From Pseudomonas atagonensis (GTDB taxonomy: Bacteria > Pseudomonadota > Gammaproteobacteria > Pseudomonadales > Pseudomonadaceae), in NCBI RefSeq assembly GCF_011369485.1, contig NZ_VXCA01000003.1, forward strand, positions 266,667 to 330,666: a stretch of 64,000 bases of DNA. The letters are read 5' to 3'. Of this stretch, positions 10,221 to 18,981 are shown piece after piece. The notes below the pieces were generated by a model. That model saw only the letters and a program-made list of their open reading frames with translations, was not told where the DNA came from and made no database searches. A program made the translations under genes and the position numbers. The stretch's first letter is position 1. The number at the start of each line of letters is the position of its first letter.

Positions 10221-11014
10221 GCATTCCAGAGCCGGTCGGCTTTACCGATGAAGGCGCCGAAGTCGCCTCATCCGTGCGCACTTTCACCGTGCTGACGGTC
10301 AACACCCACAAGGGTTTCACCGCGCTCAACCGGCGTTTCATCCTGCCGGAACTACGTGAAGCGGTGCGCAGTGTCGCGGCCGACGTGGTGTTTCTGCAGG
10401 AAGTCCACGGCACCCACGAGCACCATCCCCAGCGTTACGACAACTGGCCGAAGATGCCGCAATACGAATTCCTCGCCGACAGCCTCTGGCCGCAGTTCGC
10501 CTACGGACGCAACGCGGTGTACCCGGAGGGCGATCACGGCAATGCGTTGCTGTCGAAATTCCAGATTATTCGTCACGACAATCTCGACGTGTCGATCAGT
10601 GGCCACGAGAACCGCGGTCTGCTGCATTGCGTACTGCGCTTGCCGGGCGACGGCGTCGAAGTGCATGCGATCTGCGTGCATCTGGGGCTGCGCGAAAGCC
10701 ATCGCAATGCACAACTTGACCTGTTGATGCAGCGCCTGGCCGAACTGCCGGATGACGCGCCGGTGATCGTCGCCGGCGACTTCAATGACTGGCGCCAGCG
10801 CGCCGATGCGCAACTCAAACCCTGCGGACTGCGCGAAGTGTTCGCCGAGCATCAGGGCAAACCGGCGCGCAGTTTTCCCGCGCGCCTGCCGACGCTGCGG
10901 CTCGACCGCATCTACGTGCGCAACCTCAAGGCCCGTCAGCCAAAAGTGTTGGCGAATCGGCCCTGGTCCCACCTTTCTGACCACGCACCGTTATCGGTGG
11001 AGATCGAACTATGA
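10217..11014 (+). CDS. Endonuclease/exonuclease/phosphatase family protein (YbhP-like)
   Basis: Protein of 265 aa with the EEP-fold landmarks in order: TVNTHKGF (metal-binding Asn region), FLQEVHG (metal-binding Glu), [19 protein letters not shown] (catalytic Asp/Asn) and SDHAPLS (catalytic His). It overlaps both neighbours by four bases. In E. coli the same trio ybhP-clsB-ybhN occurs, so it probably acts with phospholipid metabolism (a phosphodiesterase or phosphatase on lipid head groups), but the substrate is not known. Confidence 0.9.
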   Translation: MSIPEPVGFTDEGAEVASSVRTFTVLTVNTHKGFTALNRRFILPELREAVRSVAADVVFLQEVHGTHEHHPQRYDNWPKMPQYEFLADSLWPQFAYGRNAVYPEGDHGNALLSKFQIIRHDNLDVSISGHENRGLLHCVLRLPGDGVEVHAICVHLGLRESHRNAQLDLLMQRLAELPDDAPVIVAGDFNDWRQRADAQLKPCGLREVFAEHQGKPARSFPARLPTLRLDRIYVRNLKARQPKVLANRPWSHLSDHAPLSVEIEL

Positions 11015-12285
11015 GCAGTGCGCCGCTGGAGAAATCCGCCGTGGAACCGATCAGCATCACCCCGCCGATACGCGAACCCGGCCCCGTCGATGTCGAGTAC
11101 CGTTGGCAGGGCAACAACCGTGTCGAGTTACTGGAAAACGGTGAGGCATATTTCCCTCGAGTGTTCGCCGCGATGCGCGCGGCGAAAAGTGAAATTCTCC
11201 TGGAAACCTTCATCGTCTTCGAAGACAAGGTCGGCCTCGAGTTGCAGCAGATTCTGATCGACGCCGCGCAGCGGGGTGTGCGCACCACGGTCAGTCTTGA
11301 CGGGTTCGGCTGTGGCGAGTTGAGCACCGGCTATCTGACGGCGCTGAGCGCCGCCGGCGTGCATCTGCAAATGTTCGATCCGGCGCCGAAACACCTGGGC
11401 TTTCGCACCAACTGGTTCCGCCGTCTGCACCGCAAGATTGTCGTGGTCGACGGCCTGGTCGCGTTCATTGGCGGGATCAACTTTTCCGGCGATCACCTGG
11501 CCGATTTCGGCCCGGAAGCCAAGCAGGATTACGCAGTCGAAGTGCAGGGGCCGGTGGTCGCCGACATCCATCATTTTGCCCTGCTGCAAAGCGGTCGCCC
11601 GGGGCGCGCGAGGTTCTGGTGGCAACGGCGCCGACAACGCCGTGCGGAAATGGCCTTCGACGATCACGACGGTCAGGTGCGACTGGTGTTTCGCGACAAC
11701 GACCGGCACCCCACCGATATCGAAGACGTGTATTTGCAAGTGCTGCGCCGGGCAAAACGGCGGGTGGTGATTGCCAACGCGTACTTCTTCCCCGGCTACC
11801 GTTTGCTGCGCGAGATCCGCAACGCAGCACGGCGTGGCGTAGAGGTGCGCCTGATTCTGCAGGGGCAGCCAGACATGCTGGTGGCCAAACTCGCGGCCCG
11901 CATGACCTACGATTATTTGCTCAAGGCTGGCGTGCAGATTCACGAATATTGCCAGCGCCCGTTGCACGGTAAAGTCGCGCTGGTGGACGAGGAATGGAGC
12001 ACGGTCGGCTCGAGCAATCTCGATCCGCTGAGCCTGTCGCTGAACCTCGAAGCCAACGTGCTGATCCGTGACCGCGCCTTCAACCAGCAACTGTTCCAGC
12101 GCCTCGAAGACCTCAGCGAAAATCACTGCAAAGCCATGGATGCGGGCAAGTCGCCGCGCGGACGTATCTGGCACATGACCGTGGGCTTTCTGGTGTTCCA
12201 CTTTCTGCGGCATTTTCCGGCGATGGCCGGTTGGCTGCCGGCGCACAAACCGAGGCTCAAGCCGTTCCGAGGTGACCGCTCATGA
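11011..12285 (+). CDS. clsB: Cardiolipin synthase B (phospholipase D family)
   Basis: Protein of 424 aa with two HKD catalytic motifs: HRKIVVVDG from His140 and HGKVALVDE from His319. ClsB makes cardiolipin at the inner membrane; the E. coli enzyme can use phosphatidylethanolamine or glycerol, and also makes phosphatidylglycerol. There is no N-terminal membrane hairpin, as expected for ClsB rather than ClsA. Four-base overlaps on both sides indicate translational coupling with the EEP and YbhN-like genes. Confidence 0.93.
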   Translation: MSSAPLEKSAVEPISITPPIREPGPVDVEYRWQGNNRVELLENGEAYFPRVFAAMRAAKSEILLETFIVFEDKVGLELQQILIDAAQRGVRTTVSLDGFGCGELSTGYLTALSAAGVHLQMFDPAPKHLGFRTNWFRRLHRKIVVVDGLVAFIGGINFSGDHLADFGPEAKQDYAVEVQGPVVADIHHFALLQSGRPGRARFWWQRRRQRRAEMAFDDHDGQVRLVFRDNDRHPTDIEDVYLQVLRRAKRRVVIANAYFFPGYRLLREIRNAARRGVEVRLILQGQPDMLVAKLAARMTYDYLLKAGVQIHEYCQRPLHGKVALVDEEWSTVGSSNLDPLSLSLNLEANVLIRDRAFNQQLFQRLEDLSENHCKAMDAGKSPRGRIWHMTVGFLVFHFLRHFPAMAGWLPAHKPRLKPFRGDRS

Positions 12286-13268
12286 GCCATACCGAAGCAC
12301 ACCCGGCCAGCCATTCGGCGCCCACGGCTCACTCGAAATGGCGCCGCTGGAAACGCCCGCTGACGCTGCTGTTTTTCCTCGCCCTGATCGTGTTGCTGAC
12401 GATGTTCGCCACGCGCATCGAATGGACGGAGGTGCTGCAAACCCTCGCCGACTTCAAAGTACGCACACTGATCATCGCCTCCAGCGTGACGCTGCTGAGC
12501 TTTCTGACCTACGCCAGTTTCGACCTGATCGGCCGCACCTATATTCGCCAGGATCTGACCTGGAAACAGATCCTGCCGGTGGGCATCATCAGCTACGCGT
12601 TCAACCTCAATCTCAGCGCCTGGGTCGGCGGGATCGCCATGCGTTATCGCCTGTATTCGCGACTCGGCGTGAGCAAGGGCAACATCGCCAAGATTCTCGG
12701 CCTGAGTCTGGCAACCAACTGGTTCGGCTACATGACCATCGCCGGCGTGGTATTCAGCAGTGGTCTGGTGAGCATGCCGCCGGGTTGGAAAATCAGCACC
12801 ACGGCGCTACAAGGCATCGGTGTGCTGTTACTGCTGATCAGCGCCGGGTATCTGGCGGCGTGCCGGTTTTCCAGACGCCGTGAATGGTCGATTCGCGGGG
12901 TGGAAATCAATCTGCCGTCGGTGCGCATGGCGGTGCTGCAATTGCTGCTTGGCGCCTTGAACTGGTCGCTGATGGCGGCGGTGATCTTCACGCTGTTGCC
13001 GAGCAAACTCGACTATCCGTTGGTGCTGGGCGTCTTGTTGATCAGTGCGATTGCCGGCGTCATCACGCACATTCCCGCGGGCCTTGGCGTACTCGAAGCG
13101 GTGTTCGTGGCGCTGCTGCAACACGAAGCGTCGCGGGGCAGTCTGGTGGCGGGGTTGCTGGCGTATCGGGCGATTTATTTTCTGTTGCCGCTGCTGATTA
13201 CCGTGGTGATGTATCTGGTGGTCGAAGCCAAGGCCAAAGCGTTGCGGATCGAGAAGAAACCGTCCTGA
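12282..13268 (+). CDS. ybhN: YbhN/LPG-synthase-like integral membrane protein
   Basis: Protein of 328 aa with a basic N-terminus and about eight membrane helices. Family-type stretches include AFNLNLSAWVGGIAMRYRL and ITHIPAGLGVLEAVF (the IPGGLGxxE-like motif of the lysylphosphatidylglycerol synthase TM family). It lacks the soluble aminoacyl-transferase domain of MprF, so it is the membrane part only, possibly a flippase or lipid transporter. Last gene of the clsB operon; a degenerate REP follows. Confidence 0.88.
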   Translation: MSHTEAHPASHSAPTAHSKWRRWKRPLTLLFFLALIVLLTMFATRIEWTEVLQTLADFKVRTLIIASSVTLLSFLTYASFDLIGRTYIRQDLTWKQILPVGIISYAFNLNLSAWVGGIAMRYRLYSRLGVSKGNIAKILGLSLATNWFGYMTIAGVVFSSGLVSMPPGWKISTTALQGIGVLLLLISAGYLAACRFSRRREWSIRGVEINLPSVRMAVLQLLLGALNWSLMAAVIFTLLPSKLDYPLVLGVLLISAIAGVITHIPAGLGVLEAVFVALLQHEASRGSLVAGLLAYRAIYFLLPLLITVVMYLVVEAKAKALRIEKKPS

Positions 13269-13292
13269 TGCCGATGTTGACGCTACCGCCCT

Positions 13293-13356
13293 CTTCGCGA
13301 GCAAGCCCGCTCCCACAGGTTGAACGCATTCCAAATAGTGTGAGCGGCTTGCTCGC
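13293..13356. repeat. REP pair, one arm degenerate
   Basis: CGCGAGCAAGCCCGCTCCCA near 13296 faces TGTGAGCGGCTTGCTCGC (13339-13356). The second arm has lost bases relative to the canonical unit seen at 5339-5361. It lies between the convergent ybhN-like and hydrolase genes. Confidence 0.78.
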
Positions 13357-13382
13357 CAAGGCGTCAGCGAAACCACTACAAC

Positions 13383-14141
13383 CTATGAAGACTGGATAAT
13401 GCTCAAGCGCTCACCGACGACCATTTCGGTAATCCAGTCCACCAGAATCGACGTGTAAGCCTGCTGCGAAACCGGGTCACTTAACGCGTGATCGGCACCA
13501 TCGATGATCCGGTGCGTCAGCGAGTGCGTCTGCTGACACGCCGCGCGGTAACTCATGATCGCCGCGTGCGGCACGTAGTCATCGGTTTCCGATTCCACCA
13601 ACAACACGTCGCCGGTGAATTGCGAACAGGCGTGCAGTGCACGATTGCTGTCAGCGCGCACCAGTGTCGCTCGATAGTCACGCAGGTCGGCCTTGTCCAG
13701 ATCGCGTTTGGGCGTGTGCCATTGCTCGTCGCGATACAACGCCGGCACGCGCAGCGCCAGCCAGCGCACCGGACGCAACGACGTCAGAATCGAGGCGAGG
13801 TAACCACCGTAACTGGTGCCGACCACGGCGATGGCCGAGGTGTCCAGCGCCGGGTGTGCGAGCAGTCGATCGTAGGCCGCCAGCAGATCGCGCAGGTTGT
13901 CTTCGCGCGTGACCCGGCTCAGAGGAATACCAGTGCCGCCCGTGTGCCCGCGCAAGTCGAAGGTCAGGCACACACATCCGAGACCGGCGATGCCTTTGGC
14001 GCGTTCCAGGTCGCGCTCTTGACTGCCGCCCCAGCCATGCACAAACAACACGCCTGGGACTTTCGATTTGGGACTGAGAAACGTCCCGCTCATCTGCTCG
14101 TCATCAATGTCGATTTGAATGCTTTCGCTTCTAGCCGTCAT
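13383..14141 (-). CDS. Alpha/beta hydrolase (serine hydrolase)
   Basis: Protein of 252 aa with the alpha/beta-hydrolase layout: oxyanion region LFVHGWGGSQ, nucleophile elbow GTSYGG with Ser110, acid at Asp187/188 in ESETDDYVPH, and His218 in GADHALSD. It resembles esterases/peptidases of the dienelactone-hydrolase/S9 type; the substrate is unknown. Its start overlaps the end of the upstream DUF3182 gene by 11 bases, so the two are co-transcribed. Confidence 0.9.
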   Translation of the reverse strand: MTARSESIQIDIDDEQMSGTFLSPKSKVPGVLFVHGWGGSQERDLERAKGIAGLGCVCLTFDLRGHTGGTGIPLSRVTREDNLRDLLAAYDRLLAHPALDTSAIAVVGTSYGGYLASILTSLRPVRWLALRVPALYRDEQWHTPKRDLDKADLRDYRATLVRADSNRALHACSQFTGDVLLVESETDDYVPHAAIMSYRAACQQTHSLTHRIIDGADHALSDPVSQQAYTSILVDWITEMVVGERLSIIQSS

Positions 14142-15240
14142 AGGATTTGACCGTTACGTATTTGAGGAGGAAGTCGCTGTTTTCGGCCGGGCCGCGATAC
14201 ACCTCGATGGCGTCCGCCGGCAACGGCTGATCGATGTAGGTTTCCACTGATGACACGCGAATCGCAGGCATTGCCGGATCGTTGAGAAAGCTCTGCAACG
14301 CCGCCACTTCAGCACTGCTCGCCCCGCCCATGCGCCACGACTGCTCAAGCACACCACTGCGTGGCTTGCCGTTGCTGTCCAGGCCCTGGGCGATGTCGTA
14401 ATTGCGTCGCGAGGCGTAGAAGCGCGGGTAGGCTTCATCGGCGGCGCTGTCGAAAACCTGCGCTTGCCCAATGGCCAGACGCACGTCGTCGGGCAAATCC
14501 AGCGCCAGCAGGTCGTCGTATCCGCCCTGCACCACCAGCAGATTCGAACCGCCATAAACCTCTTCGCCGTGGGCGTCCCTGGTCAAGTATTGATCACCGC
14601 AGTAGCTCAGCACTTTATCGCCGATGAATGACTGGCCGACGCTGTGGGTGACGACGTCGCTCAAGTCCTGTTCCAGCACGACACCTGCGCTGAACTGTTT
14701 TGCGCTGTCGGGCCGTGCGAGGACTTCGTCGAACGCGTCGAGGCTTCTGATGACTTCCTGACCACGCCCTGCACAGGCATGAATCGGTTTCATGCGGATC
14801 GGGCCGCTGTACAACAGGTGCTCGGCGGCAAGGCGCGCATCCTCCAGCGAAAATACGCTGAGGCCGTCGAGCACGACGTTGCGCACTCGTTCGCAGAACA
14901 GCGGTGACCAGCCTTTCGGTGCGTGGGCCAGATGACTGCGTAAACCGTGGCTGATGGCTTTGGTGCAGATGAAGTCGTGCTCGACGAATCCGCCCCACAG
15001 GTCATCCGGGCCTTTGATGCCCAACGCATGGGCCTGGGTGGCGCCGACGATAGTTTGCGTCGGCAACAGATAGAGGTCGCGCCCGCGATGCTTATCCGCG
15101 TCGTAACTGCCGCCGAATTTGCAGCCAAGAATCTGCGCCAGCCAACGGGCCAGGGCTTTATTGGTCTGCACTTCATGCTGCGGTGCGCCGGCGCGCACCG
15201 AATGGGCGACGACTAGTTTTTTGCTCGCTATCGGGGTCAT
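14131..15240 (-). CDS. DUF3182 family protein
   Basis: Protein of 369 aa opening MTPIASKKLVVAHSVRAGAP. The middle (IRMKPIHACAGRGQEVI, then GVVLEQDLSDVVTHSVGQ) looks like the nucleotide-binding half of an ATP-grasp-like fold, but I cannot name a reaction. An in-frame ATG exists at 15255. The ATG at 15240 is preferred because GAAGGGGG lies just before it at normal spacing. Co-directional and overlapping with the alpha/beta hydrolase. Confidence 0.82.
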   Translation of the reverse strand: MTPIASKKLVVAHSVRAGAPQHEVQTNKALARWLAQILGCKFGGSYDADKHRGRDLYLLPTQTIVGATQAHALGIKGPDDLWGGFVEHDFICTKAISHGLRSHLAHAPKGWSPLFCERVRNVVLDGLSVFSLEDARLAAEHLLYSGPIRMKPIHACAGRGQEVIRSLDAFDEVLARPDSAKQFSAGVVLEQDLSDVVTHSVGQSFIGDKVLSYCGDQYLTRDAHGEEVYGGSNLLVVQGGYDDLLALDLPDDVRLAIGQAQVFDSAADEAYPRFYASRRNYDIAQGLDSNGKPRSGVLEQSWRMGGASSAEVAALQSFLNDPAMPAIRVSSVETYIDQPLPADAIEVYRGPAENSDFLLKYVTVKSYDG

Positions 15241-15432
15241 GCGTCCCCCTTCCATCGGTTCGATGACTGTAGCGATGAAAGGTGCAGAGATCAGGCCAAC
15301 AGGCGCGGCGGGAAAAACTTCGGCGAATCAGAAACTTGCCGAAATCGTGCTGGCATCACGCCTGTTTCAATCTGCACGACGGCCCGCAAACCTACGGCAA
15401 ATTGCACGATCCCGGCCTCATATAATGCTTTT

Positions 15433-15520
15433 GTGGGAGGGGGCTTGCTCCCGAAAGCGGTGTATCAGTCGACATCTATATTGACTGAGATAGCCTCTTC
15501 GGGAGCGAGCCCCCTCCCAC
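15433..15520. repeat. REP-type inverted repeat abutting the glxA-like stop codon
   Basis: GTGGGAGGGGGCTTGCTCCC (from 15433) is mirrored by GGGAGCGAGCCCCCTCCCAC (ending 15520). Base 15521 is the first base of the next gene's stop codon, so the repeat lies directly at the 3' end of the regulator gene. Confidence 0.88.
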
Positions 15521-16522
15521 TCAAGTAATCGGTGTTTTCCCGAGCGGGCTCACGCCAAACCGGCTTCGGTAATCACTGGGTGCAAGCCCCGTGACTTTCT
15601 TGAAGATCGCGCGAAATGCCCCCGGGTCCTGATACCCCACACTCCACGCGATGTGGTCGATAGTGCCGTTGGTGAACTCGAGCATTTCCCGCGCCTTGCC
15701 CACCCGCAGGTGCTGGCAATACTCGGTCGGTTTCAACCCGGTCGCCGCGCGAAATCTGCGCAGAAATGTGCGTTCTTCCAGTCCTGCTCGCTCAGCCATT
15801 GCGGTCAGTGAGACATCGGTTGCGCCGGTACTTTGCAACCAGTGCTGAACCTTGAGAATCGCGGCGTCACCATGCCCGAGAATCGGCGCGAAATTACTGC
15901 CGCAGGCACTGGCGCTGTCGCTGTGTTCCACCACCAGAAATCGCGCGGTGCCGGTGGCGATGCTCGGCCCCAGTAGACGGTCGACCAGACGCAACCCCAG
16001 CTCTGACCAGGCCATCAGTCCAGCCGTGGTGATCAGGTCGCCGTCATCGACAATCGGCGTATCTGCCTTGAGTTTGATCTTCGGGTATTGCTCGGCGAAG
16101 GCCTTGGCCGACGTCCAGTGCGTGGTGGCGCTGCGGCCATCGAGCAGACCACTTTCGGCCAGCAGCAGCGACCCCATGCAAACGCCGCCAAGAGTCGCAC
16201 CGCGAGCATGCTGATCACGCAGCCATTGCGCCAGGCGGGCAGGCATTTGCGCTGCAGAAAAGCCACCAATGGACGGTGGAATCAACACCGCCAGCAAATC
16301 GCTTTCGGCGCCCGCCGAACTGGCATAAATCCGCGCTGGCGGTTGATCGCCTTCAACCTGCCAATGACTGACCCGCAGAACCGGCAAGCGCGCGGCCTGA
16401 TGCTCGGCGGCGATGCGGTTGGCCACCGCAAACAGGTCGGTCAGACCATGCACCGCGGCCATCTGCGCACCGGGGTAAATCAACACACCGAGTTCAACGG
16501 TGGCCGCTGTTTCTGCGCCCAT
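15521..16522 (-). CDS. GlxA-family transcriptional regulator (DJ-1/PfpI + AraC HTH)
   Basis: Protein of 333 aa. The N-terminal half is a DJ-1/PfpI-type amidotransferase-like sensor domain (LGVLIYPGAQMAAVHGLTDL, then GGVCMGSLLLAESGLL with Cys in the elbow). The C-terminal ~100 residues form an AraC double helix-turn-helix (AERAGLEERTFLRRFRAATG and IAWSVGYQDPGAFRAIFKK). The ATG at 16522 is chosen over a longer frame because AGGGGAAA lies before it. It is divergent from the cysteine hydrolase at 16624, with about 100 bases of shared promoter space, so it probably controls that gene. Confidence 0.9.
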   Translation of the reverse strand: MGAETAATVELGVLIYPGAQMAAVHGLTDLFAVANRIAAEHQAARLPVLRVSHWQVEGDQPPARIYASSAGAESDLLAVLIPPSIGGFSAAQMPARLAQWLRDQHARGATLGGVCMGSLLLAESGLLDGRSATTHWTSAKAFAEQYPKIKLKADTPIVDDGDLITTAGLMAWSELGLRLVDRLLGPSIATGTARFLVVEHSDSASACGSNFAPILGHGDAAILKVQHWLQSTGATDVSLTAMAERAGLEERTFLRRFRAATGLKPTEYCQHLRVGKAREMLEFTNGTIDHIAWSVGYQDPGAFRAIFKKVTGLAPSDYRSRFGVSPLGKTPIT

Positions 16523-16623
16523 TGTCAGTTTTCCCCTGTCTATTGTCGGTGCGGCCAATCCTCACATCGCCGGGCAGCGTCAATACTGAAGCCACTTCCA
16601 GCCAATCCATCGAGGACACACCC

Positions 16624-17172
16624 ATGGCCAAGCAAGCGCTCATCGTAGTCGATATCCAGAACGACTACTTCCCCCAAGGCAAGTGGCCGCTGGCCGGTGC
16701 CGACGCCGCTGCCGACAACGCCGCCCGGTTGATCGCGGCCTTCCGTGAAACGGGTGAATCGGTGGTGCATATCCGCCATGAATTCACCTCGGCGGATGCG
16801 CCGTTTTTCACCCCCGGTTCCGACGGCGCCAAGCTGCATCCGAAGGTACTCAACCGCGCCGACGAACCTGTGGTTCTCAAGCATTTCGTCAATTCGTTCC
16901 GAGAAACCGAATTGCAATCGATCCTTGATGAGCAAGGCATCAAGGAATTGGTGGTGGTCGGCAGCATGAGCCACATGTGCGTCGACGGCATTACCCGCGC
17001 GGCGGCCGATCTGGGTTATGCCGTCACAGTGATTCACGATGCCTGCGCCAGCCGTGATCTGGAATTCAATGGCCTGACCGTACCGGCCGCTCATGTTCAC
17101 GCTGCATTCATGTCCGCACTGGGCTTCGCCTACGCCAGCGTGGTGTCCACGGACGAATTCCTCACACGCTGA
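16624..17172 (+). CDS. Cysteine hydrolase, isochorismatase/nicotinamidase family
   Basis: Protein of 182 aa with the family catalytic triad: Asp10 (LIVVDIQNDYF), Lys86 (VVLKHFVNSF) and Cys119 (MSHMCVDGITRAA). The fold hydrolyses amides or enol ethers through a cysteine nucleophile; specificity cannot be assigned, but the short single-domain form fits amidohydrolases. The frame is open upstream, but the ATG at 16624 has GAGG about 10 bases before it and gives the usual N-terminus. A hairpin terminator follows. Confidence 0.9.
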   Translation: MAKQALIVVDIQNDYFPQGKWPLAGADAAADNAARLIAAFRETGESVVHIRHEFTSADAPFFTPGSDGAKLHPKVLNRADEPVVLKHFVNSFRETELQSILDEQGIKELVVVGSMSHMCVDGITRAAADLGYAVTVIHDACASRDLEFNGLTVPAAHVHAAFMSALGFAYASVVSTDEFLTR

Positions 17173-17201
17173 CGCATCGGGAAACACCTTGGAAAACCAT
17201 C

Positions 17202-17226
17202 GGCCCGCGACGTTGCGGGCCTTTTT
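17202..17226 (+). terminator. Rho-independent terminator after the cysteine hydrolase
   Basis: GGCCCGC (17202-17208) pairs with GCGGGCC (17215-17221) around a short loop, followed by a T run. Confidence 0.85.
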
Positions 17227-17243
17227 CATGGGCACGAAAAAAT

Positions 17244-17301
17244 CTCACGCGTGAGTCATTGATGGCACTTTGAATTGGTTGTAGTGTGGCCCACGCGTGA
17301 G
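17244..17301. promoter_or_regulatory. Paired CTCACGCGTGAG palindromes flanking the yjf operon promoter
   Basis: A perfect 12-bp palindrome CTCACGCGTGAG (17244-17255) is followed 46 bp later, centre to centre, by the near-copy CCCACGCGTGAG (17290-17301). Between them lies a possible sigma-70 promoter: TTGATG (17259-17264), a 17-bp gap, TAGTGT (17282-17287). The second palindrome would overlap the transcription start, which fits repression by one dimeric regulator on two sites. The ribosome binding site GGAG follows at 17314-17317. Confidence 0.6.
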
Positions 17302-17324
17302 ATGTTCATAACGGAGTCATTGCC

Positions 17325-17993
17325 ATGAAAAGCCGCTCCCCCAACGTTGCGTCAGAGAGCCCAAAGGGAGAGCGCTCGAAACCGTCCGCGAAAAAGCCGT
17401 CGAGTTTTTACATGAAACAGATGCGCGCGGGCCTGGCTGCCGCCGGATATGTGAAACACGAAACTTGGGTGCTTCCGGAAAACCGAAGCTTGCTCAAGCA
17501 AATGGAGCAACAGCTACGCCAACCGATTCTGGCTGGCTCTTTCATGTCGGAGAATTACATGAGCGCAGGCAACAACTGGAACATCGATAGCCTCTTCAAC
17601 GCCCTCAAGGCACTGGACGAGGTGGCTTCGCAAGAGATCACGCTGTCTCTGATCCAGAGCTCCGAACCCAGCATCAAGCTGGAAATGAACGAATTCGGCG
17701 GCCTGCCGATTCACATCGCCCTGGCCGGCGCACAAATCATCGTCGACACCGTGCTGGTCGACATCGATTCGATCACCGACGTGCGCGCCTTCAACGACGC
17801 CGTACTGCGCAGCCGGGAAATGTTCCCGCTGTCGTCGATCGGCATCGAGTCGATGCCCAACGGCCAGACCGTTTACAACATGTTTGGCGCCCTCAGCGCC
17901 GACTCGAGCCTGACCAACGTCGTCACCGAGGTGAAAACCCTGGTCGATAACGTGCAGCGCGCGAGCGAAGCCTTCGAACACTTCTTCAAGTAA
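17325..17993 (+). CDS. yjfI: YjfI-like protein (DUF2170)
   Basis: Protein of 222 aa. A basic, Ser/Lys/Pro-rich leader of about 30 residues precedes a conserved DUF2170-like body (ILAGSFMSENYMSAGNNWNI, SEPSIKLEMNEFGGLPIHIA). First gene of a six-gene set in the same order as E. coli yjfIJKLMC. No enzyme motif is seen; the role in the cell-envelope-linked operon is unknown. GGAG lies 7 bases before the ATG. The downstream PspA-family gene starts 17 bases after the stop. Confidence 0.82.
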   Translation: MKSRSPNVASESPKGERSKPSAKKPSSFYMKQMRAGLAAAGYVKHETWVLPENRSLLKQMEQQLRQPILAGSFMSENYMSAGNNWNIDSLFNALKALDEVASQEITLSLIQSSEPSIKLEMNEFGGLPIHIALAGAQIIVDTVLVDIDSITDVRAFNDAVLRSREMFPLSSIGIESMPNGQTVYNMFGALSADSSLTNVVTEVKTLVDNVQRASEAFEHFFK

Positions 17994-18010
17994 TCAACAG
18001 GGAATATCCA

Positions 18011-18709
18011 ATGACTCAGTCCATCTGGAGCAAGTTGTTCACCGCACTGCGCGGCGGCGCCAATGAAGTCGGCGAAGCCATCGTCGATCAACAAGCCCTG
18101 CGCATCCTCGATCAGGAAATCCGCGACGCCGACACCGCGCTGTCGAACGCCCGTCGCGAACTGGTCACCATCATGGCCAAGCACAAACTGTCCGCCGACC
18201 GCGTCAGCGAGTACGACGCCAAGATCAAGGATCTGGAAGCCAAGGCGGTTGCCGCCCTGAACGCTGGTCGTGAAGACCTGGCGATGGAAGTGGCCGAAGC
18301 GATTTCGACCCTGACCAACGACCTCACCGCTGAAAAAGCCCAGAGCGACGAATTCGGCACCTACGCTGAAAACATGCGCAAAGACATCAACAAGGCCGAA
18401 GCGCGGATCAAAAGCCTGCGCCAGCAAGTGGACATGGCCAAGGCCCGCGACAGCGTGCAAAAAGCCCAGGTCAGCGCTTCCATTGCCAGCGGCGGCGCCA
18501 ACGGCAAACTGGAGACAGCGGTCGGTACGCTGAACCGTCTGCAGGAAAAGCAAAAGCAACGCGCTGCCGAGCTCAACGCCCAGGACGAACTGGCCGATGC
18601 TTCGAGCGGCAACGACCTGGAACGCAAACTGCGCGACGCCGGCATCACGCCGAACGAAGGCAGCGCCAATGCGATTCTGGAGCGTCTGAAGCAGAAGTCC
18701 GCTCAGTAA
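18011..18709 (+). CDS. yjfJ: PspA/IM30 family protein (YjfJ-like)
   Basis: Protein of 232 aa, nearly all predicted helix/coiled coil with heptads of Ala, Leu, Lys and Glu, as in PspA/IM30/Vipp1 (ESCRT-III-like) proteins. It opens MTQSIWSKLFTALRGGANEV, where PspA proteins have a membrane-binding amphipathic helix. Expected to oligomerise on the inner membrane. The C-terminus (ILERLKQKSAQ) is usual in length. Second gene of the yjf operon; a long inverted repeat sits between it and the next gene. Confidence 0.9.
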   Translation: MTQSIWSKLFTALRGGANEVGEAIVDQQALRILDQEIRDADTALSNARRELVTIMAKHKLSADRVSEYDAKIKDLEAKAVAALNAGREDLAMEVAEAISTLTNDLTAEKAQSDEFGTYAENMRKDINKAEARIKSLRQQVDMAKARDSVQKAQVSASIASGGANGKLETAVGTLNRLQEKQKQRAAELNAQDELADASSGNDLERKLRDAGITPNEGSANAILERLKQKSAQ

Positions 18710-18725
18710 GCGTTCACACAAAACC

Positions 18726-18888
18726 TGTGGGAGCGGGCTTTTGTGGCGAGGGGATTTATCCCCGCTGGGCTACGCAGTAGCCCCAAAATCGACAGATGCG
18801 GAAACCAGGCACACCGCATGCGATGATTTTGGGGCAGCTACGCTGCCCAACGGGGATAAATCCCCTCGCCACAGAGCCCGCTCCCACA
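18726..18888. repeat. Nested REP: perfect 23-bp inverted repeat inside a GTGGGAGCGGGCT pair
   Basis: Outer arms TGTGGGAGCGGGCTT (18726-18740) and AGCCCGCTCCCACA (18875-18888) enclose a second family. Its 23-bp arm from 18742 (TGTGGCGAGGGGATTTATCC onward) has an exact reverse complement at 18851-18873. Further in, CCCCAAAATC (18781-18790) pairs with GATTTTGGGG (18825-18834). In RNA the whole 163 bases would fold as one long hairpin between yjfJ and yjfK. Confidence 0.88.
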
Positions 18889-18981
18889 TGGTTTGTGGCG
18901 TGTCGTTGATCGTTCAGACCGGTACACTAGCCACGCTTTTTTCGCCGACGAACACCTCCACCCGCTTCAAGGAACGTACCC

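Noticed and set aside
17263..17280. TGGCAC...ATTGG as a sigma-54 promoter of the yjf operon (psp-like)
   Set aside because: The -24 part fits, but the -12 GC is missing and spacing is off by one; a sigma-70-like pair fits the palindrome layout better.
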